Source: Vasconcelosia minhoensis LEGE 07310 (GTDB taxonomy: Bacteria; Cyanobacteriota; Cyanobacteriia; Phormidesmidales; Phormidesmidaceae). From it: a DNA stretch of 64,000 nt. Positions 31,938-41,929 of this stretch are shown piece after piece. The position numbers and the translations under genes were made by a program. Numbering within the stretch: position 1 is the first letter of the stretch; each line of letters begins with the position of its first letter. The DNA lies in the NCBI RefSeq assembly GCF_015207255.1, contig NZ_JADEXG010000005.1, positions 62,001 to 126,000 on the forward strand. Direction: 5' to 3'. The notes beneath the pieces are model-generated. The model was not told where the DNA came from. It worked only from the letters and a program-made list of their open reading frames with translations, and did no database searches.

Positions 31938-33248
31938 ATGACTCAGGCAGTTGATACTCCCAGAACCGCTTCTCGCCAGGCGACCTTTACCGGCCTAAAA
32001 TGCAAGGAATGTGGCGAAACCTATCAGCCTGAGGCTAAGCACGTTTGCGAAGATGTCTGCTTTGGGCCGTTAGAGGTGGCCTACGACTACGACGCGATTC
32101 GGCGGCAGGTCACCCGCGAAACGATTCAGGCCGGCCCCAACTCGATTTGGCGGTACCGGGCCTTTCTGCCGGTTGAGACTGATACGCCGATTGACGTAGG
32201 CACCGGCATGACGCCGCTGCTGTCGGCTCAGCGACTGGCCCGACGGCTGGGGCTAAAGCAGCTCTACATCAAAAATGACGCAGTCAATATGCCGACCCTG
32301 AGCTTTAAGGACCGGGTGGTGTCGGTGGCGCTGACCCGGGCGCGGGAGCTGGGCTTCACCACGGTTTCCTGTGCGAGTACGGGGAATCTGGCGAATTCGA
32401 CGGCTGCGATCGCGGCCCATGCCGGTCTAGAGTGCTGCGTTTTCATTCCTGCTGATCTGGAAGCCGGCAAAATTCTGGGAACGCTGATCTACGATCCGAC
32501 GGTAATGGCCGTCCAGGGCAATTACGACCAGGTCAACCGGCTCTGCTCTGAAGTCGCCAATACCAAAGGCTGGGGCTTCGTCAATATCAACCTGCGGCCC
32601 TACTATTCCGAGGGGTCTAAGACGCTCGGCTTTGAAGTCGCCGAGCAGCTAGGCTGGCAGCTGCCGGACCACATCGTCGCGCCGCTGGCATCCGGCTCAC
32701 TCTTCAGCAAAATTCACAAGGGCTTCCAAGAGTTTATCAAGGTCGGCCTGGTTGAAGACAAGCCAGTTCGGTTTAGCGGTGCCCAGGCTGAGGGCTGCTC
32801 GCCGATCTCTCAGGCCTTTAAGGAAGGGCGCGACTTCATCACGCCGGTTAAGCCCAACACCATTGCCAAGTCTATCGCGATTGGCAATCCAGCCGACGGC
32901 GTGTATGCCCTGGACATTGCCCGCAAGACCAACGGCACCATTGAAGACGTCACCGACGCTGAGATTATTGAGGGGATTAAGCTGCTGGCCGAAACTGAAG
33001 GCATTTTCACTGAGACGGCGGGCGGGACCACGATCGCGGTGCTGAAGAAGCTGGCTGAAGCCGGTAAAATCAACCCTGATGAAACGACGGTGGCCTACAT
33101 CACCGGCAATGGGCTGAAGACCCAGGAAGCCGTCAAGGGCTACATCGGCGAACCACTGACGATTGAGCCCAAGCTCAACAGCTTCGAGCGGGCCTGGGAG
33201 CGGGCCAATACGCTCAACCGCTTGGAGTGGCAGCAGACGTTGGTCTAG
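31938..33248 (+). CDS. thrC: threonine synthase
   Basis: A 436-residue PLP-dependent enzyme converting O-phosphohomoserine to threonine. It begins with a four-cysteine zinc-type segment (LKCKECGETYQPEAKHVCEDVCFG), as in cyanobacterial and plant-type enzymes. The PLP lysine is in TLSFKDRVVSVALTRARELG, the serine/glycine loop is CASTGNLANSTAAIAAHAG and the C-terminal phosphate loop GGTTIAVLKKL. The product should be cytosolic. A MoaD/ThiS sulfur-carrier gene follows 88 bp downstream, a linkage reported in other bacteria and worth noting. Confidence 0.94.
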   Translation: MTQAVDTPRTASRQATFTGLKCKECGETYQPEAKHVCEDVCFGPLEVAYDYDAIRRQVTRETIQAGPNSIWRYRAFLPVETDTPIDVGTGMTPLLSAQRLARRLGLKQLYIKNDAVNMPTLSFKDRVVSVALTRARELGFTTVSCASTGNLANSTAAIAAHAGLECCVFIPADLEAGKILGTLIYDPTVMAVQGNYDQVNRLCSEVANTKGWGFVNINLRPYYSEGSKTLGFEVAEQLGWQLPDHIVAPLASGSLFSKIHKGFQEFIKVGLVEDKPVRFSGAQAEGCSPISQAFKEGRDFITPVKPNTIAKSIAIGNPADGVYALDIARKTNGTIEDVTDAEIIEGIKLLAETEGIFTETAGGTTIAVLKKLAEAGKINPDETTVAYITGNGLKTQEAVKGYIGEPLTIEPKLNSFERAWERANTLNRLEWQQTLV

Positions 33249-33336
33249 TCAGTTTTAGGCGGTTGGTTCATCTGAGCTGACCGCTGATTCAGGCATTCAT
33301 TTACAAAACTACCGTTTAACGTTCTAAAACACCGCT

Positions 33337-33612
33337 ATGTCCGTCAAAGTTCTCATTCCCACCCCGCTGCAAAAATTCACCCAAAATCAGGCCGCGATTG
33401 AATCTAACGGCAGTAGCATCACCGAGCTGCTCAACGACCTAGAAAGCAATTTTCCTGGGATTAAGGCTCGGCTCTGCGATGAAAAGGGCGATCTGCGCCG
33501 CTTTATCAACTTCTATGTGAATAGCGAAGATATCCGATTCTTAGACGGTCAGGCAACGCCGCTCAAGGATGGCGATGAGGTCAGCATCGTTCCCGCTGTG
33601 GCCGGTGGCTGA
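33337..33612 (+). CDS. MoaD/ThiS-family ubiquitin-like protein
   Basis: A 91-residue beta-grasp protein: [46 protein letters not shown]...[17 protein letters not shown]. The C-terminal GG is the site that is adenylated and thiocarboxylated in MoaD, ThiS and CysO. Which of these roles applies is not clear: no moaE, thiG or cysM is adjacent, but thrC, a PLP fold-type II enzyme like the CysO partner CysM, lies immediately upstream. It could supply sulfur to an O-phosphohomoserine or O-phosphoserine-using step. That is inference. Confidence 0.88.
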   Translation: MSVKVLIPTPLQKFTQNQAAIESNGSSITELLNDLESNFPGIKARLCDEKGDLRRFINFYVNSEDIRFLDGQATPLKDGDEVSIVPAVAGG

Positions 33613-33632
33613 GCCTAGATGGCTCAGACCGC

Positions 33633-34151
33633 CTAGACTTTGCTTTCCAAAGACTTGAGGTATTCGGTATTAACGCCCGACTCGCGAGTTAAGGCAATTT
33701 TTCCAGTCCGGGAGATCTCCCGAATACCAAAGCGGTTCAGCACCTGAACGATAGCGACCATTTTGCCCGGATCGCCGACCACTTCAACCGTCAGCGAATC
33801 CTCCGACACATCGACCACGCGAGCCCGAAAGATCTGAATCAGGCCCACCACCTCAGCCCGATTATTGCTGTTGGCGTTGACCTTGAGCAGCATCAGCTCG
33901 CGCTCGACGCAGGGCGTCTCGGTAATATCCTGCACCTTAAGGACGTTAACCAGCTTGTAGAGCTGCTTAGTCAGCTGCTCGATGACCCGATCATCCCCGG
34001 GCACCACCATCGTAATTCGTGAAATGCCGACCTGTTCGGCTGGGCCAACGGCCAGGCTCTCAATGTTAAACCCTCGCCGGGCAAAGAGTCCGGCAATCCG
34101 GGTGAGGACGCCTGCTTCATCTTCCACCAGGACTGAGATCGTGTGCTTCAT
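33633..34151 (-). CDS. ilvN: acetolactate synthase small (regulatory) subunit
   Basis: A 172-residue protein with an N-terminal ACT domain ([50 protein letters not shown]) and the family C-terminal part ([17 protein letters not shown]). It binds valine and activates the catalytic subunit (IlvB/IlvI) in branched-chain amino acid synthesis. The length is typical of IlvH/IlvN. It is convergent with the MoaD-like gene, 20 bp apart, and transcribed alone. Confidence 0.93.
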   Translation of the reverse strand: MKHTISVLVEDEAGVLTRIAGLFARRGFNIESLAVGPAEQVGISRITMVVPGDDRVIEQLTKQLYKLVNVLKVQDITETPCVERELMLLKVNANSNNRAEVVGLIQIFRARVVDVSEDSLTVEVVGDPGKMVAIVQVLNRFGIREISRTGKIALTRESGVNTEYLKSLESKV

Positions 34152-34386
34152 AACTCAAACTTGTGCGCGTAGTCTCTCATCTTAGCCTGCGGCCCTGAGT
34201 CTGTTAAGCCTTTTTCCAGCAGTCATGACCTCTGCTCTTTCCTGAAGGCTTGGCGCCAGCTAAATCGTATCAAATTGCAACGAAAACGGGTGAGATCGCG
34301 GCGGTTTGATTCTAATATTTAGGTAATTTTCAATGGGCTTTCAACCTTAGGTCGAAAGCTAAACTTGTCCTGTTGATTATTTGCCG

Positions 34387-34905
34387 ATGCGTAGCACTCG
34401 AAACGTTCCACCGATTAATCACAATATCAGAGTTCCACAGGTCCGGGTGATTGCAGCGGACGGTGAGCAGCTGGGAATCATGTCTCCCAAAGAGGCGATG
34501 GAGTTAGCCGATGAGCGGGGTTTGGACCTGGTCATGATCAGTGACAAGGCCGAGCCGCCGGTCTGCCGGATTATCGACTACGGCAAGTACAAGTTCGAGC
34601 AAGAGAAAAAGGCCCGTGAGGCCCGTAAGCGCCAGCACAACGCCGAACTCAAAGAAGTGAAAATGCGCTACAAAATTGACGACCACGATTACCATGTGCG
34701 CGTCAACCACGCCGAGCGGTTTCTCAAGAGCGGCGATAAGGTCAAGGCCACAGTCATGTTTCGGGGCCGAGAAATTCAGCATACCGATCTGGCTGAAAAG
34801 CTGCTTCAACGGATGGCCAAAGATCTGGAATCGGTCGGAGAAGTGCAGCAGCTTCCCAAGCGGGAAGGTCGCAATATGATTCTGCTGCTCTCACCTAAGA
34901 AATGA
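34387..34905 (+). CDS. infC: translation initiation factor IF-3
   Basis: A 172-residue protein from [52 protein letters not shown], the normal cyanobacterial IF-3 opening. The linker is rich in Lys/Arg/Glu ([26 protein letters not shown]) and the C-terminal domain has [23 protein letters not shown] and the end [14 protein letters not shown]. It binds the 30S subunit and sets start-codon fidelity. A TTG two codons upstream would give a slightly longer form; in many bacteria infC uses a rare start for self-control, which I could not confirm here. Confidence 0.93.
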   Translation: MRSTRNVPPINHNIRVPQVRVIAADGEQLGIMSPKEAMELADERGLDLVMISDKAEPPVCRIIDYGKYKFEQEKKAREARKRQHNAELKEVKMRYKIDDHDYHVRVNHAERFLKSGDKVKATVMFRGREIQHTDLAEKLLQRMAKDLESVGEVQQLPKREGRNMILLLSPKK

Positions 34906-34926
34906 AGCCGCTCTGGCCCCAACCGA

Positions 34927-37656
34927 CTAGGATGCCTTCTGCGAATCGTCGGCCTTGGTAGAGCGCTTGCGAGTCGTCTTTTTGGCAGTCGAGCTGCTTT
35001 TCTTAGCCGCCGTCGCCCGCTTAGTCGAAGTCTTTTTCGCCGTAGCCTTCTTCGCTGTGGTTTTCTTCGTCGTGGTGGACTTAGTGGACTTGCGCCGAGC
35101 GGGCTTTGACCCCGCCTTCTCGTCGATCAGCTGAACGGCCTCTTCTAGCGTTACCTCCTCAACTTTTTTGCCTTCAGGCACAGAGACGTTGGTTTTGCCG
35201 TGCTTTATGTAAGGGCCGTAGGGACCGTCGTAAATGTTGATGGGCTCCTCATCAGCAGGATGCTTACCCAGTTCCCGTAGGGGCGTCGCGGCCTTTTTGC
35301 CCCGACCGCGCTGCGCCTTGGGCTGAGCTAGCAGCTCCATTGCTCGCTCAAAGGTAATGGTCAGAACATCGTCGTCTCCCTTGAGCGAGCGATAGTCCTT
35401 ACCGTCTTTGCCCTGGTCATGGACGATGTAGGGGCCAAAGCGACCCAGGCTAGCCTTAATTTTTTTGTCAGTGTCTGGGTGCAGGCCCAGCGTTCTCGGT
35501 AGAGAAAGCAGACCTACGGCCATCTCCAGCGTCACATCCTCCGGCTTGACGCCCTTGGGTAAAGAAGTGCGCTTCGGCTTAGGCGTCTCCTCCGTCACGT
35601 CACCCAGCTGAACGTAGGGGCCATATTTGCCGATTAGTAGATAAATCGGCTCTCCGGTCTCGGGATGGAAGCCAACCTTATCGGGACCTTCAAGCTTTTG
35701 CTTCAGCAGCACCTCGACCTGCTCGTCATCCAGATCGGCGGGACTGACGCCGTCGGGGATCGATGCGGTCACGGGCTCATCCTGACCGTTGACGACCTCA
35801 ACGTAGGGACCATACTTACCGATGCGCACCTTAGCTGAGAGATCGGCTAGCGCTACGGTACGAGCCACGCTGGGATCAATCTGGTCTTCCCGGTGCTGTA
35901 CCTGCTGTTCTAGGCCGTCTTTGCCGGAATAGAATGTCTTGAGATAGGGTAGCCATTCTGCTTCCCCCGTCGAAATTTCGTCGAGCGTCTGCTCCATTCG
36001 GGCGGTAAAGCTGACGTCTACCAGGTCGGGGAAGTGCTTTTCAAGCAGTTCGGTCACCGCAAAGGCCGTAAACGTCGGCATCAGGCTATTGTTTACCAGC
36101 TGAGCGTAGTTGCGCTCGATAATCGTGCCAATCACCGTAGCGTAGGTGCTGGGGCGGCCTATCCCTTCCTTTTCCAGCGTTTTGACCAGGGTGGCTTCGG
36201 TGTAGCGAGCAGGCGGCTGGGTTTCATGACCAATCGCTTCTAGGTCTGAGCAGGTGGGGCTGTCGCCGACTTTCAGCGACGGCAGCGTCACCTCCTGGTC
36301 TTCAATCGCGGCGTCGGGATTGTCAGAGCCCTCCACGTAGGCCCGGAAGAAGCCTGGAAAATCAATCCGCTTGCCGGTTGCCTTGAAAGTCGCATCGTCA
36401 ACTTCAATCTGAACCGTAATGTGGGTCTGGCGGGCGTCGGCCATCTGGCTAGCGACGGTCCGCTTCCAGATCAGCTCGTAGAGACTGAGTTCCCGACCGG
36501 AGAGGTTGGTTTCCTGGGGTGTGCGAAAGATGCCGCCAGCGGGTCGAATGGCCTCGTGGGCCTCTTGAGCCCCCTTAGACTTGGTCGAATACTGGCGCGG
36601 CTTGGGGCTGAGGTATTCTGTGCCATACTTGGTCTCGACACAGCTGCGAGCAGCAGCCACCGCCTGCTTAGAGAGGCTGACCGAGTCGGTTCGCATGTAG
36701 GTGATGTAGCCCTTTTCGTAGAGGCCTTGGGCGGTCCGCATGGTATCGCGGGCCGACAGCCGCAGCTTGCGGTTAGCCTCCTGCTGGAGGGTAGAGGTGG
36801 TAAAGGGCGGAGCCGGCTTGCGGGTGGAAGGCCGCTCGTCGATATCGGTTACGGTCCAGGCGCTGGTCAGTAATCGCTGCTGGAGCGATCGCGCCTGTTC
36901 CTCATTCAGCAGCGTCACCTGACGGCCTGCGGTAATCTGGCCGGTGGCTTCATCAAAGTCGCTGCCGTTAGCGATGCGGGTGCCCGCTAGGCTCACTAGT
37001 TTGGCTTCAAAGGGGCTCTGCTGCTGGAGTAAGGTCGCCTTCAGATCCCAATAGCTGCCCCGCCGAAAGGCTCTGCGGGCCTTTTCTCGGTCAACCAGCA
37101 GCCGCACGGCCACCGACTGCACCCGACCAGCAGAGAGCCGCCAGGCAATTTTCTTCCACAGCAGCGGCGATAGGGTATAGCCCACCAGCCGGTCGAGAAT
37201 CCGCCGCGTTTCCTGGGCGTGGACGAGCTGCTCGTCGATATCCCGGCAGTTGTCCAGCGCCGCCCGAATGGCATCCTCGGTAATTTCGTGGAAAACCATT
37301 CGCTTGGTCGGTACCTTCGGCTTAAGAATTTGCAGCAGGTGCCAGCTAATGCTTTCGCCCTCGCGGTCTTCGTCCGTCGCCAGGACTAGCTCATCGGCGT
37401 TGGCTAGCGCTTCTTTTAGCAGCTTCACCACCTTCTTTTTATCCCTCGGGACCACGTAGAGCGGTTCGAAGTCAGCTTCTGTATTGACGCCCAGCTGAGC
37501 CCACTTTTCTTCCTTAACCTTAGCCGGGATCTCACTGGCCGACTTGGGCAGGTCGCGGACGTGACCCATCGACGCCTCTACCCGATAGTCACGGGGCAGA
37601 TAGTTGCGGATGGTCTTTGCCTTGGTGGGGGACTCAACAATGACGAGCTTGGACAT
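34927..37656 (-). CDS. topA: DNA topoisomerase I
   Basis: A 909-residue type IA topoisomerase. The Toprim motif is at the start ([21 protein letters not shown]), the active-site tyrosine is in [14 protein letters not shown], and the C-terminus has several topA zinc-less repeats ([71 protein letters not shown]). The tail is lysine/alanine/threonine-rich ([20 protein letters not shown]), a basic DNA-binding extension common in cyanobacteria and actinobacteria. It relaxes negative supercoils. The gene is convergent with infC, 21 bp apart. Confidence 0.95.
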   Translation of the reverse strand: MSKLVIVESPTKAKTIRNYLPRDYRVEASMGHVRDLPKSASEIPAKVKEEKWAQLGVNTEADFEPLYVVPRDKKKVVKLLKEALANADELVLATDEDREGESISWHLLQILKPKVPTKRMVFHEITEDAIRAALDNCRDIDEQLVHAQETRRILDRLVGYTLSPLLWKKIAWRLSAGRVQSVAVRLLVDREKARRAFRRGSYWDLKATLLQQQSPFEAKLVSLAGTRIANGSDFDEATGQITAGRQVTLLNEEQARSLQQRLLTSAWTVTDIDERPSTRKPAPPFTTSTLQQEANRKLRLSARDTMRTAQGLYEKGYITYMRTDSVSLSKQAVAAARSCVETKYGTEYLSPKPRQYSTKSKGAQEAHEAIRPAGGIFRTPQETNLSGRELSLYELIWKRTVASQMADARQTHITVQIEVDDATFKATGKRIDFPGFFRAYVEGSDNPDAAIEDQEVTLPSLKVGDSPTCSDLEAIGHETQPPARYTEATLVKTLEKEGIGRPSTYATVIGTIIERNYAQLVNNSLMPTFTAFAVTELLEKHFPDLVDVSFTARMEQTLDEISTGEAEWLPYLKTFYSGKDGLEQQVQHREDQIDPSVARTVALADLSAKVRIGKYGPYVEVVNGQDEPVTASIPDGVSPADLDDEQVEVLLKQKLEGPDKVGFHPETGEPIYLLIGKYGPYVQLGDVTEETPKPKRTSLPKGVKPEDVTLEMAVGLLSLPRTLGLHPDTDKKIKASLGRFGPYIVHDQGKDGKDYRSLKGDDDVLTITFERAMELLAQPKAQRGRGKKAATPLRELGKHPADEEPINIYDGPYGPYIKHGKTNVSVPEGKKVEEVTLEEAVQLIDEKAGSKPARRKSTKSTTTKKTTAKKATAKKTSTKRATAAKKSSSTAKKTTRKRSTKADDSQKAS

Positions 37657-38169
37657 ACGGCCAGAACGTTCTTAAACGAGGTGATGGGTGGGCGGCAGCC
37701 TGTCTGCTGCTAAGCGACGAAGGGTGACCTGAGCTTTCTCAACGCCCTCATTATTTATCAGGGAGCTCGAAATCAGCAGGACGAAACTATATCAAAGCAT
37801 TCCCAATCCCGAAGCAAGCTGCAACGGACGTTCAATTCGATTGCGGGCCGATCGCGGATGGGCGGAGCTTCTCTATTTATTCAGAGATAGATCAAAAAGG
37901 CAGAGTCCGTCCACCTTTTTTTTAGAAACTAGGTCTTTCATAGGTCATTCAACCGATGTACCCGTGGCAACCTGTATTCGCCACCATAGCGCCTTAGCCC
38001 CCTTTTTAGCGCTGTCTGACGAAATATCTGCATTAACTTTCTTTAATTGTGCCTATTGCTCAGATTGCAATAAAGACTTTTTCGAACTGGATTTTCTACC
38101 CAATCCCGTGGGGATTCGCAAAAATACACGGTAAGATTCCAAAGAAACCCCTACTTTAAGTCTTAGTCC
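37657..38169. other. 513-bp gap between topA and ndhB
   Basis: Both genes start from here, so two promoters must lie within it. The topA side carries a GC-rich stretch and the ndhB side is AT-rich (around 38030-38110, with CTGATTGCAATAAAGACTTTTT-like sequence). A 97-codon frame at 37841-38134 has no protein-like features and was rejected. No repeat or structured RNA was recognised. Confidence 0.5.
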
Positions 38170-39738
38170 ATGGACGTTGCCAATATCGCCGCTCAGCTGA
38201 ATGCGGGCAGAATTTTGCCAGAGGGTATTATCATTTTTACCCTGATTGTGATTTTAGTGGGCGACCTAATTGTGGGGCGGAGCTCGGCCCGCTGGACGCC
38301 CTATGCCGCGATCGCGGGTCTGCTCGCCGCCATCGGCGCGCTGTTTTACCAGTGGGGCGCAGTCAACCCAATTGCCTTCTTAGGCGAATTCAACGGCGAC
38401 GACCTGAGCGTGGTCTTTCGCGGCATCATTGCCCTATCAGCCGCGGTGACGGTGCCGATGTCGGTACGCTATCTGCAACAGTCGGGCACGCCGCTGGCGG
38501 AGTTTCTGGTGATTTTGCTGACGGCCACCCTAGGCGGAATGCTGCTTAGCGGCGCAGATGAGCTGGTCACCCTGTTTGTTTCGCTGGAAACGCTGAGTAT
38601 TTCGTCCTACCTGCTAACGGGCTACATGAAGCGCGATCCCCGCTCTAACGAGGCGGCCCTGAAGTATTTGCTGATTGGCGCGGCTAGCTCAGCCATTTTC
38701 CTCTACGGCACCTCGCTGCTCTACGGTCTTTCCGGTGGCCAAACCCAGCTCAGCGCGATCTCGACCAACCTGGCACAAAACAATACCGAAGCCCCGATTG
38801 GCCTGGTGATTGCCCTGGTGTTTGTGATCGCCGGGATCGCCTTCAAGATTGCGGCGGTTCCCTTTCACCAGTGGACGCCCGATGTCTACGAGGGATCGCC
38901 CACCCCAGTGGTGGCTTTTCTATCGGTGGGGTCTAAAGCCGCTGGGTTTGCGCTGGCAATTCGGCTGCTGGTAACGGCCTTCCCGCTGGTCTCGGAGCAG
39001 TGGCATTTTGTCTTTACGGCCCTCGCTATCCTGAGCATGGTGCTGGGCAACGTCGTGGCCCTGGCCCAGACCAGCATGAAGCGAATGCTGGCCTACTCCT
39101 CCATTGGCCAGGCTGGATTTGTCATGATCGGGCTGATTGTCAATACCGACGCGGGCTATGCCAGTATGCTCTTTTACCTGCTGGTCTACCTGTTCATGAA
39201 CCTGGGCGCGTTCACCTGCGTCATCCTATTCTCGCTGCGCACCGGCACCGATCAGATCAGCGAATACAGCGGCCTCTATCAAAAAGATCCGCTGCTGACC
39301 CTGGGACTGAGCATCTGTCTGCTTTCCCTGGGCGGAATTCCACCCCTGGCGGGCTTCTTCGGCAAAATCTACATTTTCTGGGCGGGCTGGCAGGCTGGGG
39401 CCTATGGCCTGGTCCTAGTCGGCCTGGTAACCAGCGTGATTTCAATCTACTACTACATCCGCGTCGTCAAGATGATGGTGGTTAAAGAGCTGCCAGAAAC
39501 GTCCAATGCGGTGAAGAACTATCCGCCCATTCGCTGGAATTTGCCGGGGATGAGACCGCTCCAGGTCGGGCTGATTGTCGCTGTAGTCGCGACTTCCCTC
39601 GCCGGTATCTTCTCAAATCCGCTATTTACCTTAGCTAATAGCTCAGTCGAACGGACCCCCATGCTGCAAAAGCTGGTCAATGTCTATCCGGCGGAAGTAG
39701 CTCAGATTGAAGAAATGCCTATCCGGCGCAGCGAGTAA
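38170..39738 (+). CDS. ndhB: NAD(P)H-quinone oxidoreductase subunit 2 (NDH-1)
   Basis: A 522-residue membrane protein with about 14 predicted helices, matching Ndh[35 protein letters not shown], then [45 protein letters not shown] and [32 protein letters not shown]. NdhB is a proton-pumping antiporter-like subunit of the thylakoid NDH-1 complexes that serve respiration and cyclic electron flow. The C-terminus overlaps the convergent trmB gene by 20 bp. No frameshift was seen. Confidence 0.95.
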   Translation: MDVANIAAQLNAGRILPEGIIIFTLIVILVGDLIVGRSSARWTPYAAIAGLLAAIGALFYQWGAVNPIAFLGEFNGDDLSVVFRGIIALSAAVTVPMSVRYLQQSGTPLAEFLVILLTATLGGMLLSGADELVTLFVSLETLSISSYLLTGYMKRDPRSNEAALKYLLIGAASSAIFLYGTSLLYGLSGGQTQLSAISTNLAQNNTEAPIGLVIALVFVIAGIAFKIAAVPFHQWTPDVYEGSPTPVVAFLSVGSKAAGFALAIRLLVTAFPLVSEQWHFVFTALAILSMVLGNVVALAQTSMKRMLAYSSIGQAGFVMIGLIVNTDAGYASMLFYLLVYLFMNLGAFTCVILFSLRTGTDQISEYSGLYQKDPLLTLGLSICLLSLGGIPPLAGFFGKIYIFWAGWQAGAYGLVLVGLVTSVISIYYYIRVVKMMVVKELPETSNAVKNYPPIRWNLPGMRPLQVGLIVAVVATSLAGIFSNPLFTLANSSVERTPMLQKLVNVYPAEVAQIEEMPIRRSE

Positions 39739-40363
39739 ACAGGGCTCTATAAATCGGGTTGCCTTTTTCTAGGGTGACCCGTTCTCGATCGGTCTGGGCT
39801 GGCAGCGGATTTTCCGCCAGCCAGCCTTTTTCGCGCTGTTCAAAGCCGGCATGGCTGGCAAAGCGATCGCGCATCTCCACCGCCACTTCCTCAATGTCTG
39901 ACTGCAAGAGCACCCAGCCATCCGCAGGCAAAAATTCCGCTAGCACCTCGACCAGCTGGGGCTGCACCACCCGCCGCTTTTGATGACGCTGTTTAAACCA
40001 AGGATCGGGAAACTGAATGCTCACCTGCTGTAGTGGACAGGGAGGTTCCCAGCTTTCTAACAGCGGCCTGAGGGAGTTGTTCGCGTTGCAGAAGATGAAA
40101 TGCAGGTTGGAAAACCGGGCGCGATCTCGCCATGCCAGCGCCTGCTCAACCAGCGGCTGCCGAATTTCCAACCCCAAAAAATTCCACTCGGGTACCTGCT
40201 CCGCCATCTCGCGCAGAAAGTAGCCCTTGCCGCAGCCGATATCTAAATGCAGCGGCTGCTGGGGATTGGTGTAGACCTGCGACCAGTCCGGTGGCACCGC
40301 AGGCGTACGGTACTTTTCATTAAACGGATTGACGTGCTGACGGACGCGGCGAACGCGGGGCAA
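39719..40363 (-). CDS. trmB: tRNA (guanine-N7-)-methyltransferase
   Basis: A 214-residue SAM-dependent enzyme. The SAM motif is [34 protein letters not shown], then [13 protein letters not shown] and the family motif [33 protein letters not shown]. It makes m7G46 in tRNA. The gene overlaps the end of ndhB on the opposite strand by 20 bp. Length and N-terminus ([19 protein letters not shown]) fit cyanobacterial TrmB. Confidence 0.93.
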   Translation of the reverse strand: MPRVRRVRQHVNPFNEKYRTPAVPPDWSQVYTNPQQPLHLDIGCGKGYFLREMAEQVPEWNFLGLEIRQPLVEQALAWRDRARFSNLHFIFCNANNSLRPLLESWEPPCPLQQVSIQFPDPWFKQRHQKRRVVQPQLVEVLAEFLPADGWVLLQSDIEEVAVEMRDRFASHAGFEQREKGWLAENPLPAQTDRERVTLEKGNPIYRALFTRCAG

Positions 40364-40471
40364 GGGTATCTCCTGATGAACAATCTTTAGTCAATTTGGC
40401 AAACCCGAGACCGGCGCAAAGCCAGCCGGCGTTTTGCGATACGATCAGAAGGCCAAATTTCAAGCGAGTTT

Positions 40472-41563
40472 ATGGGCAATACCTTCGGCCATCTTTTTCG
40501 GATTACCACCTTCGGCGAATCCCACGGCGGCGGCGTTGGCGTGGTGATCGACGGCTGCCCGCCCCAGCTCGAAATTTCTGAGGCCGAGATCCAGCAAGAC
40601 CTGGATCGTCGCCGCCCCGGCCAGAGCAAGATTACCACTCCGCGCAAGGAAACCGACACCTGCGAAATCGTTTCAGGCGTCTTCAACGGCAAAACCCTGG
40701 GCACACCCATCACTATCTTAGTTCGCAATAAGGACGCCCGCTCCCAGGACTACGATGAGATGGCGCTGAAATATCGCCCCTCCCACGCCGATGCCACCTA
40801 CGATGCCAAGTACGGCATTCGCAACTACCAGGGTGGCGGGCGGTCTTCGGCTCGGGAAACGATTGGCCGGGTGGCGGCGGGCGCGATCGCGAAAAAAATT
40901 CTGCACCAGGTGGCCGGGGTTGAGATCGTCGGCTATGTCAAGCGCATCCAGGATATCGAAGCCAGCCTCGACCCCAATCAGGTGACGCTGGCCGCAGTCG
41001 AAAGCAACATCGTCCGCTGCCCCAACGCTGACCTGGCCGAGCAGATGATCGAGCGGATCGAGCAAATCCGCAAGGAAGGTGACTCGATCGGCGGCATCGT
41101 TGAATGCGTCGCCCGTCAGGTGCCGAAAGGGCTGGGCTCCCCGGTGTTTGACAAGCTCGAAGCCGACCTGGCAAAGGGAGCGCTCTCCCTACCCGCCAGC
41201 AAAGGCTTTGAAATTGGCTCTGGCTTTGCCGGGACGCTGCTCACCGGCAGTCAGCACAACGACGAGTTCTACACCGACGCCAGCGGCAATCTGCGCACCC
41301 GGACCAACCGCTCCGGCGGTACTCAGGGCGGCATTTCCAACGGCGAAAATATTATTATTCGGGTTGCCTTTAAGCCTACGGCCACCATCCGCAAGGTGCA
41401 AAACACCGTCGATCAGCGCGGTCAGGCCACTCAGCTGGAGGGCAAAGGCCGTCACGATCCCTGCGTCGTCCCCCGAGCTGTCCCCATGGTAGAGGCGATG
41501 ATGGCGCTGGTGCTCTGCGACCACCTGCTGCGTCAGACCGCTCAGTGTGACGTGCTGAAATAA
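40472..41563 (+). CDS. aroC: chorismate synthase
   Basis: A 363-residue enzyme: [31 protein letters not shown] is the family opening, and the flavin-binding motifs [20 protein letters not shown] and [26 protein letters not shown] are present. It converts EPSP to chorismate, the last step of the shikimate pathway, and needs reduced FMN. The ATG sits at 40472, 108 bp from the trmB start on the other strand. A small cupin gene follows five bases after the stop. Confidence 0.96.
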   Translation: MGNTFGHLFRITTFGESHGGGVGVVIDGCPPQLEISEAEIQQDLDRRRPGQSKITTPRKETDTCEIVSGVFNGKTLGTPITILVRNKDARSQDYDEMALKYRPSHADATYDAKYGIRNYQGGGRSSARETIGRVAAGAIAKKILHQVAGVEIVGYVKRIQDIEASLDPNQVTLAAVESNIVRCPNADLAEQMIERIEQIRKEGDSIGGIVECVARQVPKGLGSPVFDKLEADLAKGALSLPASKGFEIGSGFAGTLLTGSQHNDEFYTDASGNLRTRTNRSGGTQGGISNGENIIIRVAFKPTATIRKVQNTVDQRGQATQLEGKGRHDPCVVPRAVPMVEAMMALVLCDHLLRQTAQCDVLK

Positions 41564-41568
41564 GGCTC

Positions 41569-41910
41569 ATGAAGCTCACCCAACTAACCCAGCTCCCCGA
41601 AGAAGCCGTCTCCCACAATCCCGAAATCCGCAAGCGGGTGATGCTGCGCTCGGGTGACCTGCCTTACCTGACCAATTTTTCCCAGGCTCGGTTTGCGCCG
41701 GGTCAGGTTGCAACGGCCCACGCCCATACCGACATGTACGAAGTCTTCTTGGTCGAGTCCGGCAGCGGCACTATCCGCATTGACCAGCAGCCCTACCCGC
41801 TCACCCCTGGCGTCTGCGTTGCCGCTGAACCCGGCGAAGTCCACGAGGTCAGCAATACGGGCCAGGAGGTACTGGTCCTGACCTACTTTGGTATCCAGAC
41901 ATCTACTTAG
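41569..41910 (+). CDS. small cupin-domain protein
   Basis: A 113-residue single-cupin protein: MKLTQLTQLPEEAVSHNPEIRKRVMLRSGDLPYLTNFSQARFAPGQVATAHAHTDMYEVFLVESGSGTIRIDQQPYPLTPGVCVAAEPGEVHEVSN. The metal-binding motif is AHAHTDMYEVFLVESG and the second motif ends EPGEVHEVSN; the spacing is the usual cupin pattern. It has no fused domain. It begins five bases after aroC, so it may be co-expressed with it. Substrate unknown; the class includes sugar isomerases and sensors. Confidence 0.85.
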   Translation: MKLTQLTQLPEEAVSHNPEIRKRVMLRSGDLPYLTNFSQARFAPGQVATAHAHTDMYEVFLVESGSGTIRIDQQPYPLTPGVCVAAEPGEVHEVSNTGQEVLVLTYFGIQTST

Positions 41911-41929
41911 CTCTAGAACGGCCTATCTG

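Noticed and set aside
36421-36873. 150-codon plus-strand frame
   Set aside because: It lies opposite topA in a strongly conserved region.
37841-38134. 97-codon plus-strand frame in the topA-ndhB gap
   Set aside because: No ribosome site, unusual composition and no recognisable motif; more likely non-coding promoter region.
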